A DNA stretch of 64,000 nucleotides from Anthopleura xanthogrammica (taxonomy: Eukaryota > Cnidaria > Anthozoa > Actiniaria > Actiniidae): contig OZ025206.1 of the NCBI GenBank assembly GCA_964019055.1, positions 19,020,860 through 19,084,859 on the forward strand, read 5' to 3'. A program made the position numbers and the translations under genes. The notes beneath the pieces were generated by a model. The model saw only the letters and a list, made by a program, of their open reading frames with translations, made no database searches and was not told the origin of the DNA. Shown piece by piece: positions 61,153-64,000 of the stretch (positions within the stretch are counted from its first letter, which is position 1; every line of letters begins with the position of its first letter).

Positions 61153-63370
61153 CCTCAAGTTATTGTAAGGGATTATTTGCACAAGTTTAACTATCCTTAA
61201 ATATATGTTTTTTTACATTGCGATTCTAATAGTTCAGATGTAATACATATTGTTAAAAAGTCTGAATTATTAAATTATCTTTGTCAAAAGTGAAAAGAGG
61301 TTGGTTTACTTTTTCTTTGTTCAACTATTCAAGGAATATATGTGATGAAACGAATTTCCCGCCTAATATAATGCCACTGGTATTATTTGCCTTGGGGGAC
61401 TTGATATACTAATCTTGATATAAATATGATGTAACTACTTTTGTTCCCCTAGAATGCCCCCCTCCTCCCATTAAACCCCCACAACTCACCGGTGATCATC
61501 TGACCCAGGTCTGTAGAAAAATAAAAAGATATCCCTTAAAACCAAGAAAGAAATATCTCTTGATTCGGCAGACAATACAACATTCTTCAACATTACATCT
61601 GATCCATCACAAGACTATACAATATACAGTTTCTTGAAGGATGTTTTTGTTTCCCTCGAGCTCTCCATTTTTTTCATGGTGACAAATCCAGGACAATTCA
61701 CTCTATTGGCCTGAATTGAAATTTAGGCAAATTAAGTTAACCCGAGTCATGGCGGCTCAGTGGTCTTCCCCCATCGTGCTAGACGTATGCGGGGGTCCCC
61801 CTTGTTACTGCAGGGCGTACTACTGGCAGAGTTTGTAGTGTGGACAGTTTGGCGCCTTTTTGGCTTTTTTCGATCGAGATGTTTTTTTTTTTAAAGGGGA
61901 TTCTTTTGGTCACTTTCACTGATGGCCCCCGGGGGGGGGGGGGGGTACTCCTTATATTAGACTATACGGGGGATGCTCCGCCCGAAAGGGGTACTTTTTT
62001 CAGGCCGCACGTATAGAAAAGAGGTGGGAATTTGGGAGTTTTGGTAGTTTTTCTTCAAAGGTATATGAAAGGGGTATTTTTTCAGGCAAAAAGGTATATA
62101 AAAGGGTAAGGGTTCGAGAGTCCGGGCGGAGCATCCCCGTATGAAACGACCCGAGGTACCCCCCGGGCGGATGGCACAGTGTCTTGTGCTTCGACTACCT
62201 TGCCAATTAGCTCTCCTTCAGAGGAGGATCCAGTACTACCCCAAGTGCCTTTGCGTGTTTATTATAGTTTTCTTTGGTTTCAACCCCGGTTGATGTGCAT
62301 CTAATTTGTGATGATCTGATACTTTTACAACTAATAATAAAACTATAATAAGGTGTTGCTTTAGCATTTGATGAAGACATGTTCGACTAATTTGGCAAAT
62401 AAAAGCAGCCAGCTGTAGGATCTGATTTGAACCTAAATTACGTCAAATTACTCCAGTATTTTGACGAATATCTCTTGAAGGATTTGAAACATAGATATTG
62501 CTGTAAAGGTATACCTAATTCTATACTAATTCGAATTAAGGGGGTAGACTGGGGAGGTTTTTTTTTGTATTTTCTATTGCAAGAATTCACTGACGGCATG
62601 AGTGTCTTTTGATTCAACTAGCTTGCCAATTAGTTCACCCTCGACGGATATGTCGCAAGTTACACCAGAAACTGATTCCGTCGCGACAGCCATTCAACTT
62701 GCTGTCGATCGATCAATGGCCGCTCGAGCTCAACAGTCTCTGTCAGCGTTTCTGTCCCGGCATCTAACATCGTAACTAGAACCAACGCTTTCCTGATTTC
62801 TTAGTTCCGTTGAAGATAAGTATGTGGTTTGTACCGTCTTTTTATGAGTACTTTCTCGGCTACGAATGCCTTGCCGGGACACCGACGCTGAATTTGAGCT
62901 CAAATTGAACGGCATGTTCTACCAATGCAGGGGGTTGTAATATAAATCTGTTGTGCCGACTTTACACCAGACTTACGTCTTGGGCCCGGAGCCTATCCCT
63001 GCAAAACTTGTTACTTATATAGATTGTAGCAGGGAAGTTTATGCAGAGATGCGGCAGGTGTTGACAAACCAGCCTAAGAAGCCGAAACATCGTTCGAGCC
63101 ATTTTAAGCTGGACTGAGGCCTTTTGTCAGTTGTCAGTTAAATATCAAGCCCGTTTGTCAGTTGTCATTATACCTCATTCAGATCCTGTTTATTAGCTTA
63201 TAATATATTTAATTAACAACCAAAAAGGATCCGAGTAAAATATATTATGTTTGCGGATTCCTGTTAGTTTCAGCATCCATTCATTCGATTCAACAGCATT
63301 TTTAATAGAAATTATTATTATTTTTTTGATAAGTATTGACCTTTGTAATGGTCCTAAACCTATCTCACTA
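61153..63370. other. spacer between GDPD copies 3 and 4
   Basis: 61745-62345 repeats the copy 2/3 spacer but is interrupted by the element at 61926-62166. About 62346-63115 has no counterpart in the other spacer and looks like an insertion; inside it, a frame at about 62642-62775 (ATAIQLAVDRSMAARAQQSL) has protein-like composition but no family I can name. From about 63120 the paralogy resumes. Confidence 0.55.
61926..62166. mobile_element. 241 bp element with CCCCCGGG / GGTAC ends
   Basis: GCCCCCGGG-Gn-GTACTCC at the left is inverted as GAGGTACCCCCCGGGC at the right. Inner GGATGCTCCGCCCGAAAGGG is inverted as GTCCGGGCGGAGCATCC. Repeats of AAAGGGGTAxTTTTTTCAGG lie between. It interrupts the duplicated spacer, which reads through in the copy 2/3 version. 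Confidence 0.8.
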
Positions 63371-63637
63371 ATTGCACTGGCTATTTCACTATGACGTCAC
63401 ATCAAATCAATTCATTGTTTCAACGCTAAGGATCATGGTAGCCAGAGTGGGCAAAACAGCAGCAAAACAAATTAAATCACAATAAAATTTGGTTTATGAT
63501 ATAGTGGAAAGTGACAACAGGTAAATATTACACTAAATATCCCGAACGAAAGAAGATTTAGCCTAAATTTCTATTATTTTTGTCCCGATGTAAACAAACT
63601 GTGACTGACGTCATAGTGAAATAGGGCAATTACACGG
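63371..63637. mobile_element. 267 bp MITE with CRE-bearing ends, upstream of GDPD copy 4
   Basis: ATTGCACTGGCTATTTCACT-ATGACGTCAC at the left and TGACGTCATAGTGAAATAGG-GCAATT at the right are inverted repeats. TGACGTCA sits in both ends (63392-63399 and 63606-63613). No coding. Confidence 0.85.
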
Positions 63638-63662
63638 AAACATTACAAATTAGTTATAAATA
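63606..63662 (+). promoter_or_regulatory. candidate promoter of GDPD copy 4: CRE plus TATA
   Basis: TGACGTCA at 63606-63613 (MITE end) is followed by TATAAATA at 63655-63662. The ATG follows 78 bp after the end of TATA. Arrangement and spacing match copy 3. Confidence 0.45.
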
Positions 63663-63739
63663 TACATCCAGTAAGAGTCAGGAACATCAGAACAGAGGAC
63701 ACTGATCTAGTGCTTGCACGTCCTGTAGGCTTTGGCAAA

Positions 63740-64000
63740 ATGGCGATGATACCTTCTTTCTCAGTCTTTCTTTTTCTCAGTCTTGTATTTCTCTTGATTT
63801 CTCTTACACATGCCAGCTATTCTCCATGTTTTAAGAAAAGCATTGGCTCCATACCCCACGACCATCTGCTGTACAACAAGACCAAACCGTTGGTTATTGG
63901 ACATCGAGGCAATCCTATGAAGTACCAGGAAAACACATTGGAGGGATTTAAGAGTCTTCTAGACACCGACGCCGATGGTTTTCAGATGGACATTTACCTG
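63740..64000 (+). CDS. GDPD-family phosphodiesterase, array copy 4, cut by window end
   Basis: Exon 1 starts at ATG 63740 in the same GGCAAAATGG context and is open to the window end (87 codons). The signal peptide (SLVFLLISLTHAS), GHRGNP and ENT are intact. The metal-binding motif FEMD reads FQMD: codon 82 is CAG where the other copies have GAG. Other changes are YNKTK for YKKTK and DTDAD for DTNAD. The rest of the gene lies outside. It may encode a non-catalytic or altered enzyme, if the base is correct. Confidence 0.85.
   Translation, partial: MAMIPSFSVFLFLSLVFLLISLTHASYSPCFKKSIGSIPHDHLLYNKTKPLVIGHRGNPMKYQENTLEGFKSLLDTDADGFQMDIYL

Overview
This window looks like nuclear DNA of an anthozoan cnidarian, most likely a stony coral or a close relative. 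The basis is indirect. It is AT-rich, intron-dense animal DNA with GT-AG splice sites. A many-exon kinase gene aligns almost exon by exon, from memory, with vertebrate NEK10. The introns and spacers are packed with short inverted-repeat elements (MITE-like), minisatellites and microsatellites. The species cannot be named from the sequence alone. No rRNA, tRNA, CRISPR or bacterial operon structure was seen.

Layout. 1-5 kb: a stop-broken exon remnant, a 45-46 bp minisatellite and a dead non-LTR reverse transcriptase on the minus strand. 5-10 kb: mostly unassigned. 10.15-21.75 kb, plus strand: a complete seven-exon gene for a secreted EMI-domain short collagen (EMID1 / collagen XXVI-like, 379 aa). 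Its 4.8 kb first intron holds a 57 bp satellite and several foldback elements. 22-26.6 kb: spacer full of MITE-like copies. 26.6-44.9 kb, minus strand: a NEK10-type kinase gene, for which 36 coding exons were reconstructed with consistent phases (1160 codons). Only the last few C-terminal residues are unplaced. 45-49 kb: spacer with long (ATTC)n/(CAGT)n arrays, a long-armed MITE and a LINE tail. 49.9-64 kb, plus strand: a tandem array of four glycerophosphodiester phosphodiesterase (GDPD) genes. The first three are complete (425, 412 and 387 aa), each with four exons at identical phases. The fourth runs off the window end.

How the genes fit together. The three gene types look functionally independent: extracellular matrix, cilium-linked kinase and extracellular phosphodiesterase. 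The GDPD array is the most interesting part. Each copy encodes a signal peptide, a GDPD catalytic core and a hydrophobic C-terminus, so the products are probably displayed at the cell surface. The copies differ in a Ser/Thr/Pro stalk of variable length. They also differ in the promoter: copies 3 and 4 sit directly behind a foldback element that ends in a CRE-type palindrome. In copy 4 the first metal-binding Glu of the GDPD core is Gln. Flank comparisons suggest copies 1/2 and 3/4 form two sub-pairs, and insertions present in only one flank let some transposon insertions be ordered relative to the duplications.

Exon models were built by eye from splice consensus, phase continuity and remembered family sequence. 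No alignment or database search was run.
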